Below are positions 47,000 through 57,509 of a stretch of DNA of 64,000 nt, one piece after another. Each line of letters starts with the position of its first letter. Position 1 is the stretch's first letter. Source of the DNA: CAVSEK01 sp963726975 (GTDB taxonomy: Bacteria; Actinomycetota; Actinomycetes; Mycobacteriales; SCTD01). The stretch spans positions 496,001 to 560,000 of the forward strand of contig CAVSEK010000013.1 in the NCBI GenBank assembly GCA_963726975.1, given 5' to 3'. The translations under genes were made by a program, and so were the position numbers. A model generated the notes under the pieces. It ran no database searches and was not told where the DNA came from. It was given only the letters and a program-made list of their open reading frames with translations.

Positions 47000-48926
47000 C
47001 TAACGGCCGGCGGCCGCCCGGTGCCGTCGCGCCGCCACGCCCGCGACGACCGACGGCGACCGGCCGGGACGGCCACGGCGAGCGCGAGGGCCGGCACGGC
47101 CGCGCCGCTGTCGTTGACGGCGAAGCCGACGCCGGCGGCCACGCCGAGCGCCGCCAGGCCGGCGCGCAGCCGGGGCACGGCGCCGAGCGCCGCGCTGCAG
47201 CGGCCCGGGCGGCCGCACCACCAGCAGCACGGCGGCGGCGACGACGAGCGGCAGCAGCGCGGTGACCGGCGAGTGGAACAGCAGCCCGAGGACGGCCTCG
47301 GCCTTGCGCCGCAGCACCTCGCCCGCGGTGCCGTCGACGACCTGGCGGGCGAAGCGGCCCAGGTGGGTGCGGTCGGCGGCCGGGCGCAGGCGCGTCGGCG
47401 ACGGCGAAGGCCGAGACGACGGCGGCCCCGGCCAGCCCGGCCAGGCCCGAGCCCGCACCACCGAGACCCGCGCCCCGGTCAGCCGCAGGCCCAGCACGAC
47501 GAGGGCCGGCACCAGGGCCAGCACCCCGCCGACGTCGGCGCCCAGGGCGGGGGCCCCGTCGACCGCGACGACGCACCAGCCCGGCGCCGGCGACGAGCGG
47601 CCCGGGCCGGGAGCGCGGGGCGAGCAGCGCCAGCGCGAGCAGCCCGGCGGCCGCGTAGACCCCGAAGGCGACGTTGCCGATGCCGGAGAAGCGGCCGGCG
47701 ACCAGCGAGGAGTAGCCCGCGACGCTGTCGAGCTGCAGGTGGGCGCCGGTGGCGAGGTCGGCGACGAGCGACCGCGGCGACCGCGGCGCAGGCCCAGCCC
47801 TCGGGGCGCCGCACGCGCTCCAGCAGCACGGCACCGGCCACGGCGAGCGCCAGGGCGGTCGCCAGCAGCGCGGCCAGCGGCGCCGGCGCCCGCCACCAGG
47901 GCAGCAGCTGCGCGGCGTACGACGCACCGAGCACGAGCACCCCGGCGAGCCCGGCGACCCTGGCCGCGGCCGGCCGGCGGGCGAGCCCGACGCAGCAGCG
48001 CGAGCTCGAGCACCAGGACGACGACGAAGAAGGGCACGGTCGCCGCGCTTGCCCTCGACGGCGCGCAGGTCGAGGTCGGCGAGCGCCGGCGACGCTGGGC
48101 GCCGCGCCGCGCACCTGCCACGGCTGGCCGTCCACCGCCGGCGGCACCGCCGCGCCCATCAGGGCCAGCACCGTCGGGGCGACGTCGACGAGCTGGACGT
48201 ACGGCGCGCGGCCCGTGCTGGCGCTGACGAGGGCGCCGCGGGGGAAGGACGGGCCGGTCGCCGCCGCGACGTGCAGGTGCGCGACGCGGTCGCCGGCGGC
48301 CTCGGAGAGCCCGACGACCAGCAGGTCGACGTGCTCGGGGAGCCGGTCGAGGGCGGCGCCGACGACGGCGTCGACGCGGGCGGCCGAGGCGAGCCGCGCC
48401 GCGCCCCCGCCGACGACGGACCCCGCGTCGACGACGACGACCGGAGCGCCGCCCGGCGCCCGCGCCGACCGCGAGCAGGGCGCCCGGGCCGCTGCCCTGC
48501 ACCCGGCCGTCGAGGGCGCGCGCCAGCAGGCCGAGCTCGGCGCCGTCGCGGGAGGCGGCGTTGCGCGGGCGGTCCTCCGGGTCGGCCGACGAGGGAGCCG
48601 CTGCAGGGCCCGCGGCCGAGCCCGTACGCCTGGGCCCGGGCCCCGGCGCCCAGGGTGAGCCAGCCGTCGGCGGGGCAGCTCACCTCCGGCAGCGCCTTGA
48701 CCGACAGCGCGCCGACGGCGCCGTCCGCGGCCAGCCGGGCGAGGGCAGGCGTGCCCGGCCCGACGTCGGACCAGCGCAGCCCGGCGGCACCGACGACCAG
48801 GACGCCCTCGAGATGGGTCGCTGGGGCGGTGGCGACGGCGGCGACGGCGGCGACCGGCCCCGCCGCGCCGAGCAGGGCGAGCAGCAGCAGCGCGACGGCC
48901 AGCGCGCCGGCGCGCAGGCGCCTCAC
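47000..48926 (-). CDS. Large membrane protein with alkaline-phosphatase-like ectodomain, many frame breaks
   Basis: The gene begins with GTG 48926 overlapping the glycosyltransferase stop (GTGA). The start gives RLRAGALAVALLLLALLGA (signal or anchor helix), then LEGVLVVGAAGLRWSDVGPGTPALARLAADGAVGALSVKALPEVSCPADGWLTLGAGARA. That layout is known from sulfatase/phosphodiesterase-fold extracytoplasmic domains. Later come VVVVDAGSVVGG, VDLLVVGLSEAAGDRVAHLHVAAATGPSF, and PYVQLVDVAPTVLALMGAAVP. The second half is a run of about eight to ten hydrophobic helices. I count ten or so single-base breaks. The C-terminus is placed at TAG 47000. Function unknown; the context suggests envelope glycan assembly. 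Confidence 0.65.
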
Positions 48927-49939
48927 CGCAGCACCGCGGCGTAGGCGTCGGCGACCTGCTCGGCGGTGTCGTCCTCGTCCGGCCAGCCCGCGGCGACGTC
49001 CCGTCCCCGCCGGGCGAGGGCGGCGGCGGCCGCCGGGTCGTCGAGCAGGGCGCGCACCGCGTCGCCGAGCGCCTGCGGGTCGCCGGGCGGCACGAGCACC
49101 GCGCCGTCGCCGAGCAGCTCGGGCAGGCCGCCGACGGCGGTGGCCACGAGGGGGCGGCCGGCGCGCAGCGCCTCCTGCGCGGTGAGCGAGCGGGCCTCCC
49201 ACACCGACGGCAGGACGACGACGTCGGCCGCCCGCAGCAGGTCGGCGACGTCGTCGCGGCGGCCGAGCCAGCGGACCCCCGGGGCACGCGCCGCGAGCTC
49301 GTCGGCGAGCGGTCCGTCGCCCGCGACCGCGACGACGGCGTCGCCGAGCCGCGGGAGGGCGGCGAGCAGCACGTCGTAGCCCTTCTGCGGGTGCAGGCGG
49401 CCGACGGCGAGCACCAGCGGGGAGCCCAGCCCGGGGTCGCGGCCGGTCGGGCGCAGCGCGGGGGCCGCGACCGGGGCGACGCGCACCTCGCGGGCGCCGA
49501 GCGCCCGGGCCCGGGCGGCGAGGTCGGCCGACGCGGCCAGCGTCAGGTCGGCGCGCCGGGCCACGAGCCGCTCGAGCGCGGCACCGGCCGGTCCGCCGCC
49601 GAGCTGCGCGTTGTGCCAGGTCACGATCAGCGGGCGGCCCCGCCCGGCGAGCGCGGCGACGCTGCCGGCGCGCAGGCCGTGCGCGTGCACGAGGTCGGCC
49701 GGCTCAGCCCGCAGCCGGCGCAGCGCCCGCAGGTCGCGCACCGGCGCGGGCCGGCTCCCGATCTCCAGCGGCACGTGCCGCGGGAACCCGAAGACCTGCT
49801 GCGTCGAGGCGGGGCAGGCGACGCGCACGTCGGCGCCCCGGTCGGCCAGCCGCTGCTGCAGCCCGAGCACGTGCTGCCCGACCCCACCGGTCGAGGTCGC
49901 GAGCACGAGCAGCACGCGGCGCCCGGCGAGGTCAGCCAC
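48923..49939 (-). CDS. Glycosyltransferase family 4
   Basis: This 338-residue GT-B glycosyltransferase shows VLLVLATSTGGVGQHVLGLQQRLADRG (acceptor-side loop), VHAHGLRAGSVAAL, VLAVGRLHPQKGYDVLLAAL, and the donor-site motif PSVWEARSLTAQEALRAGRPLVATAVGGLPELLGDGAVLVPPGD with the E-x7-E pair. The GTG start lies inside the end of the flippase gene (8-base overlap). The frame is clean. Donor and acceptor are unknown; its neighbours point to a lipid-linked envelope glycan. Confidence 0.88.
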   Translation of the reverse strand: MADLAGRRVLLVLATSTGGVGQHVLGLQQRLADRGADVRVACPASTQQVFGFPRHVPLEIGSRPAPVRDLRALRRLRAEPADLVHAHGLRAGSVAALAGRGRPLIVTWHNAQLGGGPAGAALERLVARRADLTLAASADLAARARALGAREVRVAPVAAPALRPTGRDPGLGSPLVLAVGRLHPQKGYDVLLAALPRLGDAVVAVAGDGPLADELAARAPGVRWLGRRDDVADLLRAADVVVLPSVWEARSLTAQEALRAGRPLVATAVGGLPELLGDGAVLVPPGDPQALGDAVRALLDDPAAAAALARRGRDVAAGWPDEDDTAEQVADAYAAVLR

Positions 49940-51468
49940 GGCGCAGCGCCCGGACCGCCGCCGGGTCCCCTGCGACCACGGCGGCGGCGTACGCGACCGC
50001 GGCGCCGAGCCCGAGCCCTGCGCCGAGCAGCAGCGCCGCGGGCACCCCGGGCGCCGCGGGCAGCGGCAGGGCGAGCGGCGCGAGCCCGACGAGCAGGGCC
50101 GCGGCACCGCCGACGCCCAGGGTCCGCGCGCCCTCGCGCACCGCGGCGGGCGACCGCCGGTGCAGCGCGACGAGCAGCACCGCCGCGGCGAGCGTCATGC
50201 CCAGGGCGTTGCCCAGGCCCAGGGCGGTCGCCGGGGCCAGACCGGTGCCGCGCACGAGCGCGAGGTCGGCCACCGCCACGGCGAGCCAGCCGGTCACCGT
50301 GCCGGTTGCGGCCGCCCGGCCGGCGTCGCGGGCGTAGAGCGCGCGGGTGAGCAGGGCGAGCAGCCCGTAGCCGGGCAGTCCGGGGGCGAAGGCCCGCACC
50401 GCGTCGGCGAGGGCCTGCGGGTGACCGCCGCCGAGCAGCGCCCCGGCGGGCACCGCGACCGCGGCGAGGACCGCCGCCCCGCCGAGGGTGAGCAGGAGCA
50501 CCACCCGCAGCGTCCGCCCGACGAGGACTCCGAAGCCGTGGTCGTCGGCGGACGCGAGGTCGGGGTAGGCGCTGGTGGCGACCGGGACGGCCAGCACCGC
50601 CCACGGCAGCAGGAAGACCGCGGTGGCGACGGTGAAGACCGCCGGGCCGGACCGCGAGCCGTCCGCGGCCAGGCGCAGCGCGACGACCAGGGCCAGCTGC
50701 TGCGCGGCCAGCCCGGCCAGGCCGGCCGCGGCGAGCTGCCTGGCCCGCGGGGCCACTCCCGGCGGGAAGCGCAGCCCGGGCCGCAGCCGCAGCCCGGTCC
50801 TTCTGCAGCGGGACGAGCAGGCTGCCGGCGAGGACCGCGACGCCGAGGGTCGTGCCGACCGACAGCACCAGCTCGGCCGACCGCGGCAGCGCCTCCAGCG
50901 GCGGCCTGCCGGACGCCGCGTACAGCAGGTACGCAGCAGCGACCGCGAGGCTCGACAGCAGCGGCGCGAGCGCCGGGCCCAGGAAGCGGCGGTGCGCCTG
51001 CAGCACCCCGGTCAGCACGACGGCGACGCCGTAGAGCACCACCTGGGGGGTGAAGACCCGCAGCATCGACGTGCCCACCCTCGCGGCCGCCTCCCCGCAC
51101 GGCGACCCGCCGAGCAGCGCTGCGACGACCGGCGGCGCCACGACCAGACCGATGAGCGCGACGGGCACGAGCACGACGAGCGACCAGGTCAGCAGCGCCG
51201 AGGCCGTCCGCGAGGCGGCGTCGCGGTCGCCGCCGAGCACCGCGGGGGCCAGCACCGGCACGACGACCGACGCGAGCGCCCCCCCGGCGACGACCTCGAA
51301 GACGACGTTGGGGACGGCGTTGACGACCTGGTAGGTGCTGCCCAGGCAGTCGGTGCCGACGGTGGCGGTGAAGACCGCCGTACGGCCGAAGCCCACGACC
51401 CGCGCGGCGACGGTGACGGCGGCGATGCCCGCCGCGGCGCCGAGCAGGCCGCGCGCCGGCCCGGTCAC
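49932..51468 (-). CDS. MurJ-like MOP-family lipid flippase, frame break near 50801
   Basis: This polytopic MOP-exporter protein of about 512 residues begins LLGAAAGIAAVTVAARVVGFGRTAVFTATVGTDCLGSTYQVVNAVPNVVFEVVAGGALASVVVPVLAP, the MurJ/MviN signature. It continues through about 14 helices to AVVAGDPAAVRALRRG. One extra base near 50801 divides LLVPLQK from TGLRLRPGLRF. It overlaps the upstream PNPT gene by four bases and the downstream glycosyltransferase by eight. It may be a second MurJ paralogue dedicated to the glycan made by this cluster, or the main MurJ. Confidence 0.83.
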
Positions 51469-52217
51469 GGCCGGCGCCCGAGCCGGTCCAGCCACCGCAG
51501 CGGGGGCGTCGCGTCGATGACGGAGCTGTAGGAGACGACCTCGGACGCGGCGGTGAGCACGGTCAGGGCCGCGAGCGTCCGGGCGCGCTCGGGGCGGGCC
51601 GGGAGCCGCTCGAGCAGGGCCAGCCCGAGGACGGCGCCCAGCGCGTTCGCGCCCGTGTCGCCGAGCATCGTGCGCTCGCCCAGGTCGCCGGGCAGCAGCG
51701 CGAGGGCAGCGGCCGCCACGCCCGGCTGCCGCAGCGCGAGGGCGGCGGCGCCGCCCGCCTTGAGCGCCCGGCCGGGCCGCAGGTCGAGCAGGTTGACGAG
51801 GTTGGCGCTGCCGGCGACGACCCCGGCGTCCAGCAGGAGGTCCACCGGGCGCCGGCCACCCGGGCGGAGCGCGGCGGCGAGCAGCGCCGCGGCGCCGATC
51901 CCCACGACCTTCACAGCGCCCGCGCTGACCCGGCCCGCGCGCAGCGCGGCGAGGTGACCGTGCAGCCCCTTGTCGCGGGCCTGCTCCGGCCGGCGGCCGG
52001 CCACGTCGTCGTACGCCCCGAGCCCCGCCGCGAGCAGCCCGGCGGTCGCGACCGGCGGGAGCGGCAGGCGAGCGCCGGCGACGGCGGCGACGGCGATCGC
52101 CGGACCGCTGGCCAGCGACACGACGGCGCCGCGGTGGTTGACCCGGGCCAGTGCCGGGCGGTCCCGCAGCACCCGGGTGACGACGACCGCCAGGGCGGCG
52201 GCGGCAGCGGGCCTCAC
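51465..52217 (-). CDS. MraY/WecA-like polyprenyl-phosphate glycosyl-1-phosphate transferase (PNPT)
   Basis: This 250-residue membrane protein has the PNPT signature residues: GAYDDVAGRRPEQARDKGLHGHL (the DDxx(G/D) pair), LLLDAGVVAGSANLVNLLDLRPGRALK (NLxNxxDxxxG-like), and LGERTMLGDTGANALGA (GDxG). It is shorter than MraY (about 320) and lacks the first helices. It probably primes a lipid-linked glycan by moving a sugar-1-phosphate onto polyprenyl phosphate. It is linked by GTGA overlaps to mctB above and the flippase below. Confidence 0.8.
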   Translation of the reverse strand: MRPAAAAALAVVVTRVLRDRPALARVNHRGAVVSLASGPAIAVAAVAGARLPLPPVATAGLLAAGLGAYDDVAGRRPEQARDKGLHGHLAALRAGRVSAGAVKVVGIGAAALLAAALRPGGRRPVDLLLDAGVVAGSANLVNLLDLRPGRALKAGGAAALALRQPGVAAAALALLPGDLGERTMLGDTGANALGAVLGLALLERLPARPERARTLAALTVLTAASEVVSYSSVIDATPPLRWLDRLGRRP

Positions 52218-53153
52218 GAGGCGGGGGGCGAGGGGGCGGCCGCCTGCGCGCCGGGCGCGCTGCCGTAGCGGCCGGCGCCGCCGAGCGCCTGCTCGCGCAG
52301 CGCCAGGACCGTGGCGACCCGCCCGGCGGCGCGGTCCGTGCCGTCGACCGAGCTGATCCGCTCGGAGAGCCGGCCGTCGTCCCGCAGCGCCCGCAGCACC
52401 CCGCCGTCCTGCGTGGCGTCGAGCGGTCCCGCGAGGACCGCGCCCTCGCCGGCGGCGTCCAGCGCCTCCGCGAGGGTCAGGACCGCGGCGGCCCGGGCCG
52501 CGGGCACCGCCGGGTCGGCGCTGGCCACGGGGTCGCCGGTCAGCACGACCGCCAGGTCGGCCCGCGCGGAGGTGTCGGTCAGGTCGACGAGGTCGGCCTC
52601 GGCCAGCCCCGCCAGCACCTGGTCGGCCTGGGTCGCGGTGAGCGCCGACGACATCGGCGAGGTGAGCAGGGCCGCGGCCAGCTCGGTGGCCGCGCGGGCC
52701 AGCGGCGGGCCGGCCAGGCCGAGCTCGGGCGGCGCCAGGCGGTCGACGACGCTGCCCACGGCGTCGGCCCGCTCGGGGTCGAGCAGGTCGGGCCGCAGGG
52801 CGACGACGCCGCTGACGACCGCTCCGGCCTGCTCGAGCAGCGGCAGCAGCGCCTGCCGCTCGCTCGCCGGGGCGTTGGGCGTGCTGACCACGACGACCCG
52901 CTTGCCCTGGAGGGCCCCCGCGACGGCAGCGGCGGCCGTGCGGTCCGTCGAGCTGGTCGTCCGCGCCGACCTGGCGTCGCAGGTCGTCGATGGTGGTCTC
53001 GAGGTCGCGCTTGTCGTCGCTCAGCGTGCTGATCGAGCCCTTGAGGTTGTCGAGCAGGGCCCCGTTGAGCGCGGTCGTCCCGACCACGATGCCGACCGTC
53101 AGGGCGAGGAAGACAGCGATGATCGACACCAGGTGGTAGCGGAAGTCGACCAT
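52214..53153 (-). CDS. mctB: MctB/SteB copper transporter-family protein, frame break near 52946
   Basis: The start VDFRYHLVSIIAVFLALTVGIVVGTTALNG is the hallmark of MctB (Rv1698), called SteB in corynebacteria: a single membrane helix, then a coiled coil (LKGSISTLSDDKRDLETTIDDLRRQVGADDQL). The extracytoplasmic domain (VVVVSTPNAPASERQALLPLLEQAGAVVSGVVALRPDL) is reached after one extra base near 52946. The family was described as a copper channel and later as the partner of SteA regulating septal hydrolase activity. ATG 53153. Confidence 0.9.
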
Positions 53154-53292
53154 GCGGTCCTCGGTGCTCCGGTGCTCGTCGCGGCGGGCCCGCGGTCGCG
53201 GGCCGGCCGGGCCCCGCACGCGCGGCGCCGGCGGGCGGCCCGGGCTCAGCCTAGGACGGCGACGCCGTCGGTCGGCAGCGCCGCGCGGCCGG
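53154..53292. other. Intergenic gap between steA and mctB
   Basis: These 139 GC-rich bases, mostly G/C triplets, contain no open frame of interest and no clear hairpin or promoter. The steA and mctB genes are therefore less tightly linked than the genes downstream. Confidence 0.5.
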
Positions 53293-54468
53293 TCAGAGCA
53301 GCGACGACAGCCGGAACAGCAGGTCGTCCCACTGGTCGCGCAGCAGGGTGGAGTAGGCCTGACCGGCTGTCGAGACGAACAGCGCGGCGGTCATCGCCGC
53401 CAGCGCGACGAGCACGAGCAGCACGAGCGAGGGCGCCGAGATGCGGCTGCGGTAGAGCCGGCTCACGCCCTTGGCGTCGACGAGCTTGCCGCCGACCCGC
53501 AGCCGGGTGAGGAAGGTGCTCGACATCCCCGCGCGGCCCTTGTCGAGGAACTCCACGAGCGTGGCGTGCGTGCCGACGGCGACGATGAGGGAGGCGCCGC
53601 GCTCGTCGGCGAGCAGCATCGCGACGTCCTCGCTGGTGCCGGCCGCCGGGAAGAGCACCGGGCGCACCCCGAGCGCCTCCACGCGCTCGCGCCCCGGAGC
53701 CCGCCCGTCGGTGTAGGCGTGCACGACCACCTCCGCGCCGCAGCGCAGCGCCCGGTCGGAGACGGAGTCCATGTCGCCGACGATCAGCGCCGGCCGGTAG
53801 CCGGCCTCGAGCAGCGCGTCGGCGCCGCCGTCGACCCCGACGAGCACCGGCTTGAACTCGCGGATGTACGGCCGCAGCACCGCGAGGTCCTGCTTGTAGT
53901 CGTAGCCGCGCACGACGATGAGGGCGTGCCTGCCCTGCAGGTCGGTGGCGATGTCGGGGACCCCGACGCCGTCCAGCAGCAGGTCCCGCTCCTTGAGCAG
54001 GTACTCCATCGTGTTGGCGGCGAACGCCTCCAGCTGGGCGGCCAGCCCGAGCCGGGCGTCGGCCATCGCCTCCTCGACGAGCTCCGGGGTCTGCTCCGTG
54101 CCCCGGCCGACCTCCTGGTCGTCGACGAGGACGCGGTCGCCCAGCAGCTGCACCCGGTCGCCCTCGTGCACCCGGCTGAGCAGGTCGGGACCGACGGCGT
54201 CCAGGAGCGGGATGCCGTGGGCCAGCAGGATCTCGGGGCCGAGGTTGGGGTAGCGGCCGCTGGTGCTCGGCGCGGCGTTGACGACCGCGGCCGGCCGGCA
54301 CGCCACGAGCGCGTCGGCGCTCACCCGGTCGAGGTCGAGGTGGTCGACGACGGCGATCTCGCCGGGCTGCAGGCGCTTGGTCAGCGACTTGGTGCGCCGG
54401 TCGACCCGGGCGACGCCGCTGATGCCGGGCAGGGCCGCGGCAGGCGGGGTCCTGCGCGACAGCCTCAC
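53293..54468 (-). CDS. steA: Cytokinetic ring protein SteA
   Basis: This 391-residue protein is homologous to Rv1697/SteA. It shows GVARVDRRTKSLTKRLQPGEIAVVDHLDLDRVSADALVACRPAAVVNAAPSTSGRYPNLGPEILLAHGIPLLD, then a thiamine-pyrophosphokinase-like core (RPALIVGDMDSVSDRALRCGAEVVVHAYTDGRAPG), and a single C-terminal membrane helix (SLVLLVLVALAAMTAALFV). In Corynebacterium SteA with SteB localises to the septum and influences the cell-separation hydrolase. The GTG start is supported by the VRLSRR N-terminus. The frame is clean. Confidence 0.93.
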   Translation of the reverse strand: MRLSRRTPPAAALPGISGVARVDRRTKSLTKRLQPGEIAVVDHLDLDRVSADALVACRPAAVVNAAPSTSGRYPNLGPEILLAHGIPLLDAVGPDLLSRVHEGDRVQLLGDRVLVDDQEVGRGTEQTPELVEEAMADARLGLAAQLEAFAANTMEYLLKERDLLLDGVGVPDIATDLQGRHALIVVRGYDYKQDLAVLRPYIREFKPVLVGVDGGADALLEAGYRPALIVGDMDSVSDRALRCGAEVVVHAYTDGRAPGRERVEALGVRPVLFPAAGTSEDVAMLLADERGASLIVAVGTHATLVEFLDKGRAGMSSTFLTRLRVGGKLVDAKGVSRLYRSRISAPSLVLLVLVALAAMTAALFVSTAGQAYSTLLRDQWDDLLFRLSSLL

Positions 54469-54517
54469 CTCCCGAGCATGCCAGAGCAGGGCGCGCGGAG
54501 GCGGTTCGCGCGGCGGC

Positions 54518-55699
54518 TCAGAAGTCGTGCCCGAGATCGGGAGCCGGCCCGTCGAAGACGTCCAGCCCGGGGACGTCGTGCTCCAGGAGCCCGTCCCGGG
54601 CCAGGTCGGCAGGCCCGGCGACACCGGCCCAGAGCAGCGCCAGGCCCCGCACGTCCAGCGTGGGCGCCGGGCCGTCGCCGCGGACGAGCTCCCCGCGGCC
54701 GCCGTCGACCCGCAGCTCCCACACGCCCTCGTGCTCGGGCACGAGCGGGTCGGACAGCCGGAAGGCGGCGGTCGTGCGCGCCGTCCCGCGGTAGCCGCGG
54801 GCCCGCACCGCGGCCGGGGCGTCGAGCACGCGCAGCATCCACGGCCGGCGTGTCAGCGGCGCCGGCAGCGTGCCGGGCAGCTGCCGGGCCAGCGGCACCG
54901 CGGGTGCGGTCCAGCGGACCGTGCCGACGACGCCGCGCCAGCTGCCCAGCGAGGCGAGCAGGGCCCGCTCGGCGGCCGGGGTGGTGGCGACCAGGTCGCC
55001 GAGCACGAGCTCGGTCTCGCGGGTGTCGTAGCCGCGCCCGCGGCGGTAGGCCACGAACCCGCGCACCTGGCCGTCCTGCTCCGCGACCGTCACGACGTCC
55101 TGCTCGAGCACCGGGGCCAGCCCCTGCGGGAAGGCGGGTCCGTCGCGGGTGATCCGGCCGTTGGCGCGCTCGCCCTCGGCGCGCCACACGGCGGTCAGCG
55201 CGGGCAGGTCAGCGTGCTCGGCGCGGCGCAGCACCACCCCGTCGGGGGCGGGCCGGGCCAGCGCGTCCACCGGCACGGCGGTGTCCTCCTGCACGCCCAC
55301 GACCTCCCAGCCCCGGGAGCGGTAGATCCCGGGCGCGGTCGGCCAGAGCGCGCTGACCGCGGAGCCGGCAGCCCTCGCCTCGCGGACGAGCGCGTCGAAC
55401 AGCGCCGCGGCGGCGCCGGACCCGCGCGCAGCCGGGTGGACGGCCACCCCGGCCACGCCCGAGCAGGGCACCCGGCCGCCGCCCCACCACTGCGTGAAGG
55501 GCAGCAGTGCCGCCTTCGCGAGCAGCTCGTCGCCGGAGAAGACGCCCCACGACCGCGAGGCCGCGGGGGGCGGCGGGGGCGGGCGGTCGGGGTCCCCGCC
55601 GAAGGCCAGCCGACCGAGGTCCCAGGCCTGCGGCCGGTCCTGCTCGGTGAGCGGGCGCAGCGCCCAGCCCCGCGGCAGGGCGGCGGCGGCCGGCCTCAC
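54518..55699 (-). CDS. GNAT acetyltransferase with sterol-carrier domain (Eis-like)
   Basis: This 393-residue protein has the Eis architecture: an N-terminal GNAT domain with the acetyl-CoA loop CSGVAGVAVHPAARGSGAAAALFDAL, a second GNAT-like domain (LEQDVVTVAEQDGQVRGFVAYRRG) and a C-terminal SCP2-like fold ending in the C-terminal carboxylate LGHDF, which acts as general base in Eis enzymes. Such proteins acetylate multiple amines, including aminoglycosides. The GTG overlaps the recN stop (GTGA). Confidence 0.87.
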   Translation of the reverse strand: MRPAAAALPRGWALRPLTEQDRPQAWDLGRLAFGGDPDRPPPPPPAASRSWGVFSGDELLAKAALLPFTQWWGGGRVPCSGVAGVAVHPAARGSGAAAALFDALVREARAAGSAVSALWPTAPGIYRSRGWEVVGVQEDTAVPVDALARPAPDGVVLRRAEHADLPALTAVWRAEGERANGRITRDGPAFPQGLAPVLEQDVVTVAEQDGQVRGFVAYRRGRGYDTRETELVLGDLVATTPAAERALLASLGSWRGVVGTVRWTAPAVPLARQLPGTLPAPLTRRPWMLRVLDAPAAVRARGYRGTARTTAAFRLSDPLVPEHEGVWELRVDGGRGELVRGDGPAPTLDVRGLALLWAGVAGPADLARDGLLEHDVPGLDVFDGPAPDLGHDF

Positions 55700-57436
55700 C
55701 CGGCGTCCTGCGCCACCAGGGCCGCGGACGAGGCGAGCAGCTCCTCGGCGTGCCCGCGGGCCAGCCCGCTGTCGAGCCCGGCGAGCATCCGCGACAGCTC
55801 GGCCACGCGACCGTCGTCGTCGAGCCGGACGACGCCGCTGCGGGTCACGGCGCCGTCGGAGCTCTTGACCACCTGCAGGTGGCTGTCGGCGAAGGCCGCG
55901 ACCTGAGGCAGGTGCGTGACGACGAGCACCTGGTGGTCGCGGGCGAGCCGGGCGAGCCGCCGACCCACCTCGACCGCGGCGCGACCGCCCACGCCCGCGT
56001 CGACCTCGTCGAAGACCATGACCGGCACGGGGTCGGCGCCGGCGAAGACGACCTCCACGGCGAGCATGACGCGGGACAGCTCGCCGCCCGACGCGCCGCG
56101 GTGCAGCGCGCGCGGCGGGGCGCCGGGGTGGGGTGCGAGCAGCAGCTCGACGTCGTCGACGCCGGTCGGCCCCACGGCCAGGACGCGGTCCCCGACGCGC
56201 AGCCCGGCCGGGTCCTCCCGCTGCGCCACACGGGCGCTGACCAGCGCGTGCGGCATGGCGAGCTCGGCGAGCTCGGCGCTCACCGCCGCCCCGAACGCGC
56301 GGGCGGCCTGCTCGCGGGCCCGGGTGAGCCCTGCGGCGAGGGCCCCGAGCTCCTCGGTCAGCGCGGTGTCCTGCTCGGCCAGCGCCTCGCGCCGGTCGTC
56401 GGTGCCGTCGAGGTCGAGCAACCGGGTGGACGCGGTCCCGGCCCAGGTCAGCACCGCGTCGACGTCCCCGCCGTGCCGGCGCGACAGGGCGGTCAGCTCG
56501 GCCAGCCGCTGCTGCGCGGTCGCCAGCGCGGCCGGGTCGACGTCGACCGACGCGGCGTACGACGCGACGTCGCCCGCCGCGTCGACGACGAGGAAGGTGG
56601 CCTCCGCGACCCGAGCGGCGAGCGCCGCCAGCGCCGGGTCGACGTCGGCGGCGCCCTCGAGGGCGCGGCGCGCGGACGTGAGCCTCGCCAGCGCTCCCCC
56701 GTCGTCGCCGTCGTCGGTGCCGGTGAGCGCCTCGGCGGCGCCGGCGGCAGCCCGCCGCAGGTCGTCGGCGGCGTCCAGGCGGCGGATGCGGGCGCGCAGC
56801 GCCTCGTCCTCGCCCGGCTGCGGCGCCGCGGACTCGACCTCGGCCAGCCCGAGGCGCAGCAGCTCGACCTCGCGGCGGCGCTCCTCCGCCTCGGCGTCGA
56901 TGCGGGCCAGCTCGGCGCGACCCTGCTGCCAGCGGGCGTGCCGCTCGGCGAAGCGGTCGCGCAGCCCGAGCAGCACCTCGCCGCCGAAGCGGTCGAGGCT
57001 GGCCCGCTGGCGCGCCGGCTGCAGCAGCCGCTGCTGATCGCTCTGGCCGTGCACCGCGACGAGCGTGTCGGCGAGCTCGGCGAGCACCCCGACGGGCACG
57101 CCGCGGCCCCCGAGGTGGGCGCGCGACCTGCCGTCGGACGAGACCGAGCGGCTGACGAGCAGCGCGCCGTCGTCGAGCTCGCCGCCGGCGTCCAGGGCCC
57201 GCAGCACCGCCGGCGCGTCGGTCCGGCAGCACCAGGCGGCCCTCGACGACGGCGCGCGCCGCGCCCGGGCGCACCCGGCCGGCGTCGGCGCGGCCGCCGA
57301 ACAGCAGCGACAGGCCCTGCACGACCATCGTCTTGCCCGCTCCGGTCTCGCCGGTGACCACGGTCAGGCCGGGCGAGAGCTCGAGCACGGCGTCGTCGAT
57401 GACGCCGAGCCCCTGGATGCGCATCTCCTCGAGCAC
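55696..57436 (-). CDS. recN: DNA repair ATPase RecN, frame break near 57222
   Basis: This SMC-like repair protein is about 580 residues. Walker A GETGAGKT lies near residue 36, followed after the break by SDGRSRAHLGGRGVPV, VHGQSDQQRLL, two coiled-coil arms, the ABC signature ASGGELSRVMLAVEVV and Walker B VMVFDEVDAGVGGRAA. One extra base near 57222 separates the first 70 residues. The start is GTG 57436 (VLEEMRIQGLGVID); ATG 57424 is possible but abuts its GAGGAG. Confidence 0.92.
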
Positions 57437-57509
57437 GCCCGCGACAGTACGGCCGTCCTCCGACGCCCCCGGGACGCCGAGCCGCAGCCGCGGCGCTGGT
57501 CCGGCCGGC

